Below, piece by piece: positions 15,374-23,828 of a stretch of 35,993 bases of DNA. The DNA is from Myxococcales bacterium (GTDB lineage: Bacteria; Myxococcota; Myxococcia; Myxococcales; JAKAPL01), in contig JAJXUD010000047.1 in assembly GCA_021783235.1 (NCBI GenBank), positions 1 to 35,993 on the forward strand, written 5' to 3'. The position numbers and the translations under genes were made by a program. Numbering within the stretch: the first letter of the stretch is position 1; each line of letters begins with the position of its first letter. Below the pieces are notes generated by a model. It had not been told where the DNA came from. It saw only the letters and a program-made list of their open reading frames with translations, and searched no databases.

Positions 15374-16801
15374 ATGCTCTGGTCGCTCGTCCTCTCGCCG
15401 TTCGCCCTCGCCGCCCTCGCGGCGGTCGCTCCGGGGGCGGGCCGGCGCCGGCCGCTCCTCCTCCTCGCGGGAGCGCTCCTCCACGCCGGCGGAGTCGCCT
15501 GGATCTGGATCGCGCCGCCGGAGCCGACGCGCTGGCTCGCCGCCGATCCGCTCGGCAAGATCGTCCTCACCACCGCCTCCACGCTCTTTCTCGCCTGCGC
15601 GATCTACGCGCAGGGCTACCTGCGGAGGCGCGAGGACCGGGACGACCGGGTCTTCGTGGCCGGCCTCTTGGCCTTCCTCGGGGCGATGACCCTCGCCGCG
15701 CTGGCGCAGCACCTCGGTCTGCTCTGGATCGCGATCGAGGCGACGACGCTCGCGAGCGCGCCGCTCGTCTACTTCGAACACGACGCCCGCTCCCTCGAGG
15801 CCACCTGGAAGTACCTCCTCATCTGCTCGGTCGGCATCGCGCTGGCGCTCCTCGGCACCTTTCTCATCGCGCTCGCGGCGACGAACGGCGAGCCGCCGGT
15901 GCGCTCGCTCATGCTCGCCGACCTGCGGGCCGGCGCGGCGGGGCTCTCGCCCCCGTGGCTCGAGGCGGCCTTCGTCTTCATCCTCGTCGGCTACGGGACG
16001 AAGATGGGGCTCGCCCCGCTCCACTCCTGGAAGCCGGACGCCTACGGCGAGGCGCCGGCGGTCGTGGGCGCCCTCTTGTCGGGCGCGCTGACGAACTGCG
16101 CCTTCCTCGGCATCCTCCGGCCGCTCGGGATCCTGCGCGCGGCCGGCCACGCCGGCTTCGCGCTCGAGGCGCTCGTGGTCATGGGCCTCTTCTCGATGGC
16201 GCTGGCGGCGGTCTTCGTCGTGGGGCAGCGCGACTTCAAGCGGATGCTCGCCTACTCGAGCGTCGAGCAGATGGGCGTCCTGGCGTTCGGCGTGGGGATC
16301 GGGGGGCCCGCGCTCGCCTTCGCGATGTTCCACATCGTCAACAACGGCCTCGCGAAGGGCGTGCTCTTCCTCTCGGCGGGCAACATCCACCGCTCGTTCG
16401 GGAGCAAGCGGATCGAGGTCGTCCGAGGCGCGGCCCGGCGGCTCCCGCTCTCGGGCCCGCTCTTCTTGCTCGGCTTCTTCGCCGTCACCGGCTCGCCGCC
16501 GTTCGGCCCCTTCTTCTCGGAGTTCGGCATCCTGAACGGCGCGTTCGGCGCCGGCCGCTTCCTCGCGGGCGGCCTCTTCCTGGGCCTCCTCGCGATCGTC
16601 TTCATCGGCATGTCCGTGACCGTCCTGCACGTCGTCCAGGGCGATCCCGAGGGGGCTCCCGAGATCGCGGGCATGGGGGACAGCTGGCTCACCGCCGCGC
16701 CGCCGCTCGTCCTGCTCGTGGCGGTCGCCTGGCTCGGCCTCTTTCTGCCCGGGCCGATCCACCGCCTCTTCCTGTCGGCGGCCACGGCGCTCGGAGGGTG
16801 A
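15374..16801 (+). CDS. hyfF: HyfF/NuoM-N-like antiporter subunit of Ehr complex
   Basis: This polytopic protein of 475 residues is shorter than the two HyfB-like subunits and lacks their C-terminal extension, as expected for HyfF. Channel residues: Glu in LLWIAIEATTLASAPLVYFEHD, Lys in GYGTKMGLAPLHSWKPDAYGEAPA, and Lys in NNGLAKGVLFLSAGN. The HyfF-specific sequence around the TM7 lysine distinguishes it from NuoL. The motif RDFKRMLAYSSVEQMGV is also present. It is the third putative ion channel in the operon. The start ATG follows the upstream stop by one nucleotide, and its end overlaps a possible GTG start of the next gene. Confidence 0.9.
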   Translation: MLWSLVLSPFALAALAAVAPGAGRRRPLLLLAGALLHAGGVAWIWIAPPEPTRWLAADPLGKIVLTTASTLFLACAIYAQGYLRRREDRDDRVFVAGLLAFLGAMTLAALAQHLGLLWIAIEATTLASAPLVYFEHDARSLEATWKYLLICSVGIALALLGTFLIALAATNGEPPVRSLMLADLRAGAAGLSPPWLEAAFVFILVGYGTKMGLAPLHSWKPDAYGEAPAVVGALLSGALTNCAFLGILRPLGILRAAGHAGFALEALVVMGLFSMALAAVFVVGQRDFKRMLAYSSVEQMGVLAFGVGIGGPALAFAMFHIVNNGLAKGVLFLSAGNIHRSFGSKRIEVVRGAARRLPLSGPLFLLGFFAVTGSPPFGPFFSEFGILNGAFGAGRFLAGGLFLGLLAIVFIGMSVTVLHVVQGDPEGAPEIAGMGDSWLTAAPPLVLLVAVAWLGLFLPGPIHRLFLSAATALGG

Positions 16802-16806
16802 CGACC

Positions 16807-18291
16807 ATGCTCGAACTCACCAACGCCACCGCCGTCTCCCGCCGAGAGATCCCGGCGCTGGCCGCCGACGCCTTCCGATCCGCGCTCGGGGATGCGCTGC
16901 GGGGCGGCGCGCGGCTCGGCGCCCTCTTCGGGCGCGAGGGGGCCGCCGGCGAGGCGATCCTGACCGCCGTCGTGAACGACGACGGCGTCGGCGCCTCCCG
17001 GGTCGTCGAGGCCCGCGTGCGCGGCGGCTACCCGTCGCTGACCTCCGAGTGGCCGGAGGCGCAGGCGTTCGAGCGCGAGCTCTTCGAGGAGACGGGCGTC
17101 GTCCCCGAGGGCCACCCCTGGCTCAAGCCGCTTCGCTTCCCGCCGCGGCCGGGGGGGGAGGGCGCGGCGTCGATCCCGGGCGCCTACCCCTACTTCGCGG
17201 TGGAGGGCGAGGAGGTCCACGAGGTCGCGGTCGGGCCGGTCCACGCCGGCGTCATCGAGCCCGGCCATTTCCGCTTCCAGTGCCACGGCGAGCGGGTCCT
17301 CCACCTCGAGATCCAGCTCGGCTGGCAGCACCGGGGCGTCGAGGAGCTCCTGCGGGGCGGGCCGACGAAGCGGACCCTCTCGATCGTGGAGACCATCGCG
17401 GGCGACACGACCATCGGCCACGCGATTGCCCACTGCGAGCTTCTCGAGGCGCTCTCGGGCGGGGTCGCTCCGCCGCGCGCGCAGGCGCTGCGCGGGGTCG
17501 CGCTCGAGCTCGAGCGGCTCGCGAACCACGTGGGCGACCTCGGGGCGCTCGCGGGCGACGTCGGTTTCCTGCCGTCGGCGTCGTTCCTCGGCCGGCTGCG
17601 CGCGGAGTTTTTGAACGCGACGGCGGAGATCTGCGGGAGCCGCTTCGGCCGCGGCCTCCTCGTGCCCGGCGGGGTGCGCTTCGACGTCGGAAGCGAGGCC
17701 GCCGCGGCGCTCGCGGTCCGGGTGGAGAAGGCCGTTCGGAGCGTGCAGGCCGCCGCCGACCTGTTCTTCGACGCGCCCTCCGTGCGCGGCAGGACCGACG
17801 GGGTGGGCGTCGTCGCCCCGGCGCTCGCCGCGAGCCTCGGGCTCGTCGGGCCTGCGGCGCGCGCCTGTGGCCTCGCGCGCGACGTCCGCCGCGACCACCC
17901 GTCGGGCATCTACCGCTTCGCCTACCTCCCGGCCGTCCTGGCACAGCACGGCGACGTCTTCTCCCGGGCCTGGATTCGCCTCCTCGAGGCCGAGCGGAGC
18001 GCGGCGTTCGTGGCCCAGCAGCTTCGCTCGCTCCCCGGGGGGCCCGTGCGGGTGGCGCTGGGCAGCCTGGCGCCGGATCGGCTCGCGCTCTCGCTCGTCG
18101 AGGGCTGGCGCGGCGAGATCTGCCACGTGGCGCTGACCGGCGCGGACGGCCGCTTCGAGCGCTACGACGTCACCGACCCCTCCGTCCACAACTGGCTCGG
18201 CCTCGCCATGGCGCTCCGGGGCGAGCAGATCTCGGACTTCCCGCTCTGCAACAAGAGCTTCAACCTCTCGTACGCCGGACACGACCTCTAG
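16807..18291 (+). CDS. HyfG/HycE-like (NuoC-NuoD fusion) subunit lacking NiFe ligands; Ehr large subunit
   Basis: This 494-residue protein fuses an N-terminal NuoC/30-kDa-like domain (about 1-130) to a NuoD/49-kDa-like domain (about 135-494). EVAVGPVHAGVIEPGHFRF and LGWQHRGVEELL are shared by NuoD and HycE. In true group 4 hydrogenases the next segment is ERICGIC, and the C-terminus has a DPCxxC pair; together these bind Ni and Fe. Here the first pair is ETIAGDTTIGHA (195-206), with no cysteines. The C-terminus FPLCNKSFNLSYAGHD has only Cys481. It therefore should not bind a NiFe centre, the defining feature of Ehr complexes. The natural substrate is unknown. The ATG at 16807 is preferred; GTG at 16798 is the alternative. 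Confidence 0.88.
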   Translation: MLELTNATAVSRREIPALAADAFRSALGDALRGGARLGALFGREGAAGEAILTAVVNDDGVGASRVVEARVRGGYPSLTSEWPEAQAFERELFEETGVVPEGHPWLKPLRFPPRPGGEGAASIPGAYPYFAVEGEEVHEVAVGPVHAGVIEPGHFRFQCHGERVLHLEIQLGWQHRGVEELLRGGPTKRTLSIVETIAGDTTIGHAIAHCELLEALSGGVAPPRAQALRGVALELERLANHVGDLGALAGDVGFLPSASFLGRLRAEFLNATAEICGSRFGRGLLVPGGVRFDVGSEAAAALAVRVEKAVRSVQAAADLFFDAPSVRGRTDGVGVVAPALAASLGLVGPAARACGLARDVRRDHPSGIYRFAYLPAVLAQHGDVFSRAWIRLLEAERSAAFVAQQLRSLPGGPVRVALGSLAPDRLALSLVEGWRGEICHVALTGADGRFERYDVTDPSVHNWLGLAMALRGEQISDFPLCNKSFNLSYAGHDL

Positions 18292-18301
18292 AGGACCGCC
18301 C

Positions 18302-19156
18302 ATGTCCCTCCTCGACATCCTCCGCGTCCGCGCCCGCGAGGGGCGCCAGACCGTCGCCTACCCGGACGGACCGGTGAAGCTTCCGGAGCGCTTCCGCGGC
18401 CGTCCGACCCTCGACGCGAGCCGCTGCCCCGACGGCTGCGAGCGCTGCGCGGAGGCGTGCCCCACGGACGCCGTCGGACCGCTCGGAGCCGGGGCGGGTG
18501 GCGTCGGCCTCGACCTAGGCCGCTGCCTCTTCTGCGCCGATTGCGTCGAGGCCTGCCCCGAGGGGGCGATCGCGTTCACGCGGGACTTCAGGCTCGCGGC
18601 GCGGACGCGCGGCGCGCTCGTCGTCCAGCGCGACGAGGCGCTGCTCGCCGAGGCGCTCGGACAGAAGCTTCGCGAGCTCTTCGGCCGATCGCTCAAGCTG
18701 CGAGAGGTCTGCGCCGGCGGCTGCAACGGCTGCGAGGCGGAGCTGAACGCCTGCGGCAACATCCAGTTCGACATGGGGCGCTTCGGCATCCAGTGGGTCG
18801 CCTCGCCGCGCCACGCCGACGGCCTCGTCCTCACGGGGCCGGTCACCGAGAACATGCGCGACGCCCTGCTTCGGACCTACGAGGCCATCCCCGCGCCGAA
18901 GCTCGTCATCGCGGTGGGCGCCTGCGCCATCAGCGGCGGCCCCTTTCGCGGCAGTCCCGCCGTGCGGGACGGCGTCGGCGACCTGCTGCCGGTCGATCTC
19001 TGGCTGCCCGGCTGCCCGCCGCACCCGCTGACGTTCCTCGACGGCGTCCTCCGGCTCCTCGGGCGCGTGCAGGGGGGGCGCGAGGCCGAGATCGTGCGGC
19101 TGCCCCAGGCGACCAGCGAGAGCCGGGCCGCCGCCGGGGCGCTGAAAGGGCGCTGA
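18302..19156 (+). CDS. fused 8Fe ferredoxin-HyfI/NuoB-like electron transfer subunit
   Basis: This 284-residue peripheral subunit joins a HyfH-like two-cluster ferredoxin domain to a HyfI/HycG/NuoB-like small subunit. Cluster 1 ligands are Cys42, 46, 49 and 53, with spacing CxxxCxxCxxxCP, one residue longer than the standard first gap. Cluster 2 is standard (Cys75, 78, 81, 85). The small-subunit proximal cluster is CNGCEAEL (Cys141, Cys144) with VGACAISGG (Cys208) and LPGCPPHP (Cys238). Together they form a wire of three [4Fe-4S] clusters from a soluble donor such as ferredoxin to the interface with the NuoD-like subunit. An ATG with spacing of about 8 nt after the upstream stop is used. It is the last gene of the operon. 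Confidence 0.9.
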   Translation: MSLLDILRVRAREGRQTVAYPDGPVKLPERFRGRPTLDASRCPDGCERCAEACPTDAVGPLGAGAGGVGLDLGRCLFCADCVEACPEGAIAFTRDFRLAARTRGALVVQRDEALLAEALGQKLRELFGRSLKLREVCAGGCNGCEAELNACGNIQFDMGRFGIQWVASPRHADGLVLTGPVTENMRDALLRTYEAIPAPKLVIAVGACAISGGPFRGSPAVRDGVGDLLPVDLWLPGCPPHPLTFLDGVLRLLGRVQGGREAEIVRLPQATSESRAAAGALKGR

Positions 19157-19195
19157 AGAGCGGAGGGTCCCCTCGCGCCTCCCGAAAAGGAGATG

Positions 19196-19214
19196 GCCCC
19201 GTTCTCCGGGGCTT
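19196..19214 (+). terminator. possible terminator after the Ehr operon
   Basis: GCCCCG (19196-19201) pairs with CGGGGC (19207-19212) around TTCTC, extendable by a G-T pair, and is followed by only a short TT. It lies 40 nt after the operon's last stop. The weak T-tract keeps confidence low. Confidence 0.4.
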
Positions 19215-19246
19215 GCTAGCTTCCCGGCTCCGACTGCTCCGAACCG

Positions 19247-19828
19247 ATGAGGACGCCCATGCCGAGCCGCCTTCGAATCGTCGCCGTTCATGCTCTGGCG
19301 CTCGCCGCCGTCGCCTGCGGCAGGCCGGGAGGGTCGTCCTCGGGCGGCGGAGGGGGCTGCAACGAGCCGGGCGCGAGCGGCAGCGTGATGCTCTCGGGCA
19401 TGGGGCAGACCGCGAACGTCAGCTGCTTTGCCGCGGTCTACACCGCGGGATCGCCGCAGTCGGAGCTGGACGTCTTCAGCGACGTGCCCTCGGGCCTCGA
19501 CTCGCCGTCCCTCAAGCTCACCATGGCCGTGGGGCAGGGCTGCAGCCCCGCGAGCGGCCAGTCGATCTCGCTCGTCCCCCCGGACGGGGGAATCAACCCG
19601 TGCCTCGTCGTCGTCTGCGGCGGCTGGGACGCCGGCAGCTGCGGCAATGTCGGCACGGGGCAGGACGTCGCGGGCAGCGTGATCCTGGACCACTGGAGCA
19701 CGACCCCCGGCGACTCGGTCACGATGCACTTCTCGAGCGACGCCTCGCTCGGCCTCCTCGAGAACCAGGGCGGCTTCCAGCCGCTGAGCGTCAGCGGCAG
19801 CTTCACCGCCCCGGTCAGCGCCCCCTGA
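19247..19828 (+). CDS. small Gly/Ser-rich lipoprotein, hypothetical
   Basis: The protein has 193 residues with a lipoprotein signal peptide (HALALAAVACG, lipidated Cys24 with Ala-Val-Ala before it). A flexible SSSGGGGG linker follows, then a compact domain with several cysteines (GCNEPG, SCFAAVY, GQGCSPAS, PCLVVVCGGW, GSCGN) that could form disulfides. No family is recognised. It would be tethered to an envelope membrane. ATGs at 19247 and 19259 are both usable; the first is taken. It stands alone after the Ehr operon and converges on the exported-protein cluster, with only 7 nt between stops. Confidence 0.68.
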   Translation: MRTPMPSRLRIVAVHALALAAVACGRPGGSSSGGGGGCNEPGASGSVMLSGMGQTANVSCFAAVYTAGSPQSELDVFSDVPSGLDSPSLKLTMAVGQGCSPASGQSISLVPPDGGINPCLVVVCGGWDAGSCGNVGTGQDVAGSVILDHWSTTPGDSVTMHFSSDASLGLLENQGGFQPLSVSGSFTAPVSAP

Positions 19829-19835
19829 CCCCGGC

Positions 19836-22139
19836 TCACGGCTCCATCGCGCAGCCGGCCACCGGGTTGCCGTTGCCGTCCGTGAAGCCGGCGTCGACCG
19901 GGCAGCTCGTGGGCGCGCCGCCGTCCGGGCTGTAGCTCTCGGGGTAGGGGGCGAGCGCCATCCGGATCTGGTACTGCGAGTCGACGTAGCTCGTCCGGTC
20001 GACGCCCACGACCTCGAGGTAGAACTTTCCGCCCTGGAGGAAGCGCTGCTCGAAGCAGAAGCAGCCCTGCGCCCCCGCGGTGACGGTCGCGCTCGTGCCG
20101 TTGTCCGAGAGGCCCCAGACGTCGACGTGGTTCTGGCCGGTGTACCAGCTCGTCACCGGCCCGTCCGTGTAGCCGAGCGGCGCGAGCCCGGCGTAGGGGT
20201 CGGCGCTCGTCATCCCCGGCACCATGACGCAGCTCCCGGTCCCGCCGTCGGAGCCGTCGCAGTACTCCACCGCGAGGCCGAGATCGTAGGGGCGGCTGCC
20301 GCCGGGCCCCGTGTCCTGGATGCTCCAGGAGAGCTCCCAGCTCTGGCCGAGCGCGTCCTGGGTCGGGTCGTAGGGCGGGAAGGCGAGCTCGTAGACGTCG
20401 AGCGACGAGGGGATGGCGTCGTAGTCCTCGGGGCCGTGGACGCCGTAGGGGCCGTTGATCGGGTCCTGGTTCACGAAGAAGCCGTTGCCGACGCTGACCG
20501 CGCCCGTCAGGGTGGTGGCGTTCGCGGGCGGGTTCGGCCAGCTCGCGCCGCCGGGGTCGACCGTGAGCGTCGCCTGCCTCGCGCTCGAGAAGCTGTCGTA
20601 GTAGCCGCCCTGCTTGTCCGGCGTCTCCGACTTCCACTCGATCGTCAGCGTGTAGGGGACGTCGTCGGCCCAGGCCTGCCCCTGGTCCTGGTGGACGAGG
20701 TAGACGTGGCTCATCCCGCCGCCCGGCGGGACCTCGAGCATCCCCTCGAAGTTCGAGAGGGCCGTGAAGTTGGCGGCCTCCTGCCGCGCCGAGGTGAGGC
20801 AGAGCGCCCCGCCGTCGGTCTCGCAGTAGGCGTCGATGAGCCCCTGGATCGACGGCAGGTTCGCCGAGTCGTTCGGGCAGCTGCTCTCGTCGGTCTCGCA
20901 GGCCTGGACCGGGTTCGTTCCCGAGGGAACGCTCACGGGGTCGAGGGCGAGGAGCTGGCGCACCGGCACGCCGGGCAAGGGTGGGAAGCGGCCCGGGCCG
21001 CTCCCCGGCACGAGCTTGTAGTGCAGCCGCGTCGGCGCCCCGTTCGAGGGAAGCTGGACGTCGAACCAGTCCTCGTCCGGGACGTAGGAGAGGCGGCCGG
21101 TCAGGCTCTTCGGCCCCTGGTCGAGGTCGCCCGGGGCGAAGACGACCGGCGTCGCCTGCCCAATCGAGTCGTTCGGCTCGTTCGGATCGACGTCGGGCAT
21201 CAGCTCCACGTTCAGCGTGTAGGTGAGCCGCGTGTCGCCCGGCACCGGGGTCGGGTCGCCCGGCGTGCTCCAGCCGAAGACCTTGATGTCGTAGGTGACG
21301 CCCGCCTGGACGAGTCGCGCCGTCGCGAGGTCGATCGGCACGAAGCGGTTCGGCATGTGCCCCTCGGCGATCACGTGCCCCTGGCCGTCGTCGACGAGGT
21401 AGGTCATGAGGTAAGTGACGGGCGGCGTCAGATCCTGGTTCGGCGCCGTGAGCGAGAGGTAGAGGATCGGCCGGTTCAGCTGCGGGATCGTCAGCTGGAA
21501 CTCGTCCACCCGGTTCGGGGTGGAGAGCACGCCCGTGCCCTTCGCCGTCTGTACGCCGTTCGAGCCGGCCGAGAGCGAGAGCTGCGTCGGCGCCCCAGTG
21601 GGGTTCGGGTCGGGGTCCTGGATCACGTTCACCGTGATCGAGAACGGCGTCCGATCGTCGAAGGCCTGGCCGCTGTCGTCGGTCGCGAGCAGGAAGAGCT
21701 GCGAGCCGCCGGGAGGAGATGGGATCAGGATGCTGACCGGCTGCGGCGCGCCCGCGCCGTGATCGTCGGCCTGCCGCGCGAGGCTCGTCTTCTGGTTCGA
21801 CTGGAGCACGTTGATGGCGAGCTGCACCGGCGTGCCCACCTCCGCGGAGTAGCCCGCCTGGAGCTGGAAGAGCGGGTTCGGCGGCAGCGTGGCCGGCAGG
21901 GTCACCGAGAGCCAGAGCTGCTTCCCCGCGTGGTCGAGGTAGTAGCTCGCCGCCTTGCCGAGCGTGAGCTGACAGGCCGCGCTGGACGTCGCGTCGGCGG
22001 CGCTGTTGCAGATGTCGGGCACGCCGCCCGCGTCGCTTTGGCCGTGGCTCTTCCCGGGGCAGCCCGCGAGCGCGAGGATCAGCAGCCCCTCCGCCGCGAA
22101 GCGGGAGAGGGGCAGGGCGGGAGGTCTTCGAGAGCGCAT
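19836..22139 (-). CDS. large lipoprotein with PPC-like beta domains
   Basis: The product has 767 residues with a lipoprotein signal ending ILALAGC (Cys27). The body appears to be several beta-sandwich domains. The clearest is a bacterial pre-peptidase C-terminal (PPC)-like unit at about 316-380, with DPNEPNDSIGQA and YVPDEDWFDVQLP. Similar but more divergent units appear at about 60-175 (TPFSITVNVIQD), 480-560 (VPYTLTIEWKSE) and the C-terminal third. Disulfide-capable cysteines are scattered (CETDESSC, CFCFEQ). PPC-type domains are common in secreted proteins of myxobacteria; no protease domain is present. It is the last gene of the five-gene exported-protein cluster, 9 nt after the VWA gene. 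A surface structural or binding role is inference. Confidence 0.75.
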   Translation of the reverse strand: MRSRRPPALPLSRFAAEGLLILALAGCPGKSHGQSDAGGVPDICNSAADATSSAACQLTLGKAASYYLDHAGKQLWLSVTLPATLPPNPLFQLQAGYSAEVGTPVQLAINVLQSNQKTSLARQADDHGAGAPQPVSILIPSPPGGSQLFLLATDDSGQAFDDRTPFSITVNVIQDPDPNPTGAPTQLSLSAGSNGVQTAKGTGVLSTPNRVDEFQLTIPQLNRPILYLSLTAPNQDLTPPVTYLMTYLVDDGQGHVIAEGHMPNRFVPIDLATARLVQAGVTYDIKVFGWSTPGDPTPVPGDTRLTYTLNVELMPDVDPNEPNDSIGQATPVVFAPGDLDQGPKSLTGRLSYVPDEDWFDVQLPSNGAPTRLHYKLVPGSGPGRFPPLPGVPVRQLLALDPVSVPSGTNPVQACETDESSCPNDSANLPSIQGLIDAYCETDGGALCLTSARQEAANFTALSNFEGMLEVPPGGGMSHVYLVHQDQGQAWADDVPYTLTIEWKSETPDKQGGYYDSFSSARQATLTVDPGGASWPNPPANATTLTGAVSVGNGFFVNQDPINGPYGVHGPEDYDAIPSSLDVYELAFPPYDPTQDALGQSWELSWSIQDTGPGGSRPYDLGLAVEYCDGSDGGTGSCVMVPGMTSADPYAGLAPLGYTDGPVTSWYTGQNHVDVWGLSDNGTSATVTAGAQGCFCFEQRFLQGGKFYLEVVGVDRTSYVDSQYQIRMALAPYPESYSPDGGAPTSCPVDAGFTDGNGNPVAGCAMEP

Positions 22140-22148
22140 GAGGGGGTC

Positions 22149-23828
22149 CTATTGGGAAGCCGGGCAGCCAGCCGTGAAGTCCGTCGGCTGGACGGTCACC
22201 ACGCCGCCCGCCGGCGACTTGACGCCGGCGACCGGGTAGCGCGCGGAGAGAAGGTGGGCCTGCCGCATCTGCGTCGGCGCGTCGGGGGCGTCGGCGGGCA
22301 CCATCGCGTAGGAGAGGTAGAGGTCGTTGACGCCGGCGCCGCGGCCGGTGTCGAGCGTGTCGGCGAGCAGAACGTTCGAGACGTTGAAGTCGTAGCACTG
22401 CCGCCCCTGTGCGTCGGGCGGGCCCGAGACCGAGAGCTCGTAGCGGTAGGCGATCTCGGAGAGGGTCGCCGCGTCGGCGACGAGCGGGTTCGAGTGAAGC
22501 CGCAGCTCGGTGCCGTTCAAGAGGCCGTCGCTGTCCGGGTCGAAGAGCAGGTCGCGCGTCGTCGGCTGCGTGCCGAGGAGCCACTCGAGCCCGTCGGGGG
22601 CGCCGTCGCCGTCGGTGTCGACGAGCTGCGCGTTCGTGCCGATGAGCATCTCGTCGCAGTCCGAGAGGCCGTCGCAGTCGCTGTCGACGCCGATGAGCGC
22701 CGCCGGGCAGCCAGGGTCGGGCCGGAGCGGGTCCAGGTTCGCGCCGAGCCGGGCGAGCGCCACCTCGAGGCCGTCCGAGAAGCCGTCGCCGTCGGTGTCC
22801 CGCCGCCGGGGGTCGGTACCGATCGCCACCTCCTCGGCGTCGGTGAGCCCGTCGCCGTCGGAGTCCGCGAGGCCGAGCGGGCTGTCGGGGGGGGCCGAGA
22901 GGTTCGCGGCGTAGATCTGCTTGAGCACGAAGGGCCGGCGGAGCTCGCCGAGCGTGAACGAGAGGAAGTTGATCGGCTCGTCGTTCTCGAAGTCGCGGAA
23001 CTGGCCGCCGCCCCAGCTCGCCATGTTGGCGAGCCGCTGGGCGTCCTGGGCGATGATGAGGCCCGGGCAGTTCGGGGTCCCGCCGTCGGCCGGGACGATG
23101 CAGCCGGCGGCCACCGGCGTCGCCGGGTTGAAGACGTGGACAGTGTCGAGCTGCACGCTCTCGACGAGCGCGCCGAGGTCCGCGATCCGCTTGCAGGCGC
23201 CGGGCAGCTCGCCGTCCTCGTCGAACGTCGGCGAGCCGTCCGAGAGGAAGATCGCGTAGTAGCGCGGCGGCGCGGTGGCGCCCGCGTCCGCTCCGCCGTC
23301 CGCGCCCGAGAGGAGGGCGAGCGGGATGTCGCTCGCGATCATCGTGTAGATGTCGTTCAGCGGCTTGATGAAGTCGGTCGACTGGGCGTTGTTCGCCGGG
23401 TTCGTGTACTCGAGCAGCGTCTGCACGAGCGTGTTCATCTGGGACGGCGAGTAGGTCACGAGCTGGTCGAAGCCCGGCGCGCCGCCGTGGGTGAGGTAGG
23501 TGACCGCGGGCCCCGCGAAGACGAGCACCGAGAACCAGACGTTCGGGTCCTGCGGGAAGCTCTGCAGGAGGCTCGCCATCGCCTCGGCGCGCTGACCCTG
23601 CGGGTCCGAGACGATCATGGAGCCGGTGGCGTCCATCGCGAAGATGATCTTGATGGGGCTCACAACGTCGTCGGGGCCGAGCGTGCAGAGCTGGCCCTGC
23701 AGCGCGACCTCTCGGTCGATGGGCGGCGGGGCCGGGCTGCCGAGCTCGTAGAGGTAGCTGCTCGTGCAGGAGGAGCAGGCGAGCCCGAGGAGGGCGAGCC
23801 TGCGGATCACGGCGCGACGCCCGCGCAC
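22149..23828 (-). CDS. VWA-TSP3 lipoprotein A (metal site DATGS) with C-terminal CYDF domain
   Basis: This 559-residue exported protein has a VWA fold at about 57-300, including strand [13 protein letters not shown] and a MIDAS-type DxTGS at 66-70. The second metal-site loop is IFLSDGSP (196-198). TSP3-like calcium repeats ([36 protein letters not shown]) span about 322-450. A C-terminal domain begins with [11 protein letters not shown] and contains NDLYL. The N-terminus has a hydrophobic signal with Cys18 and Cys21; the lipobox is not ideal, so lipidation is likely but not certain. The start region overlaps the upstream paralogue's end by 22 nt, indicating coupled translation. Metal-dependent ligand binding at the cell surface is the inferred role. 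Confidence 0.8.
   Translation of the reverse strand: MRGRRAVIRRLALLGLACSSCTSSYLYELGSPAPPPIDREVALQGQLCTLGPDDVVSPIKIIFAMDATGSMIVSDPQGQRAEAMASLLQSFPQDPNVWFSVLVFAGPAVTYLTHGGAPGFDQLVTYSPSQMNTLVQTLLEYTNPANNAQSTDFIKPLNDIYTMIASDIPLALLSGADGGADAGATAPPRYYAIFLSDGSPTFDEDGELPGACKRIADLGALVESVQLDTVHVFNPATPVAAGCIVPADGGTPNCPGLIIAQDAQRLANMASWGGGQFRDFENDEPINFLSFTLGELRRPFVLKQIYAANLSAPPDSPLGLADSDGDGLTDAEEVAIGTDPRRRDTDGDGFSDGLEVALARLGANLDPLRPDPGCPAALIGVDSDCDGLSDCDEMLIGTNAQLVDTDGDGAPDGLEWLLGTQPTTRDLLFDPDSDGLLNGTELRLHSNPLVADAATLSEIAYRYELSVSGPPDAQGRQCYDFNVSNVLLADTLDTGRGAGVNDLYLSYAMVPADAPDAPTQMRQAHLLSARYPVAGVKSPAGGVVTVQPTDFTAGCPASQ

Noticed and set aside
16807-18291. Calling the large subunit a [NiFe] hydrogenase (HycE/HyfG)
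   Set aside because: The four Cys ligands are missing; only one C-terminal Cys remains, so a hydrogenase function would be misleading.
9838-19156. Calling the operon respiratory complex I (nuo)
   Set aside because: There are no NuoE/F/G genes. NuoC and NuoD are fused, and HyfC/HyfE/HyfF-type subunits and order fit the hydrogenase-4/Ehr family instead.
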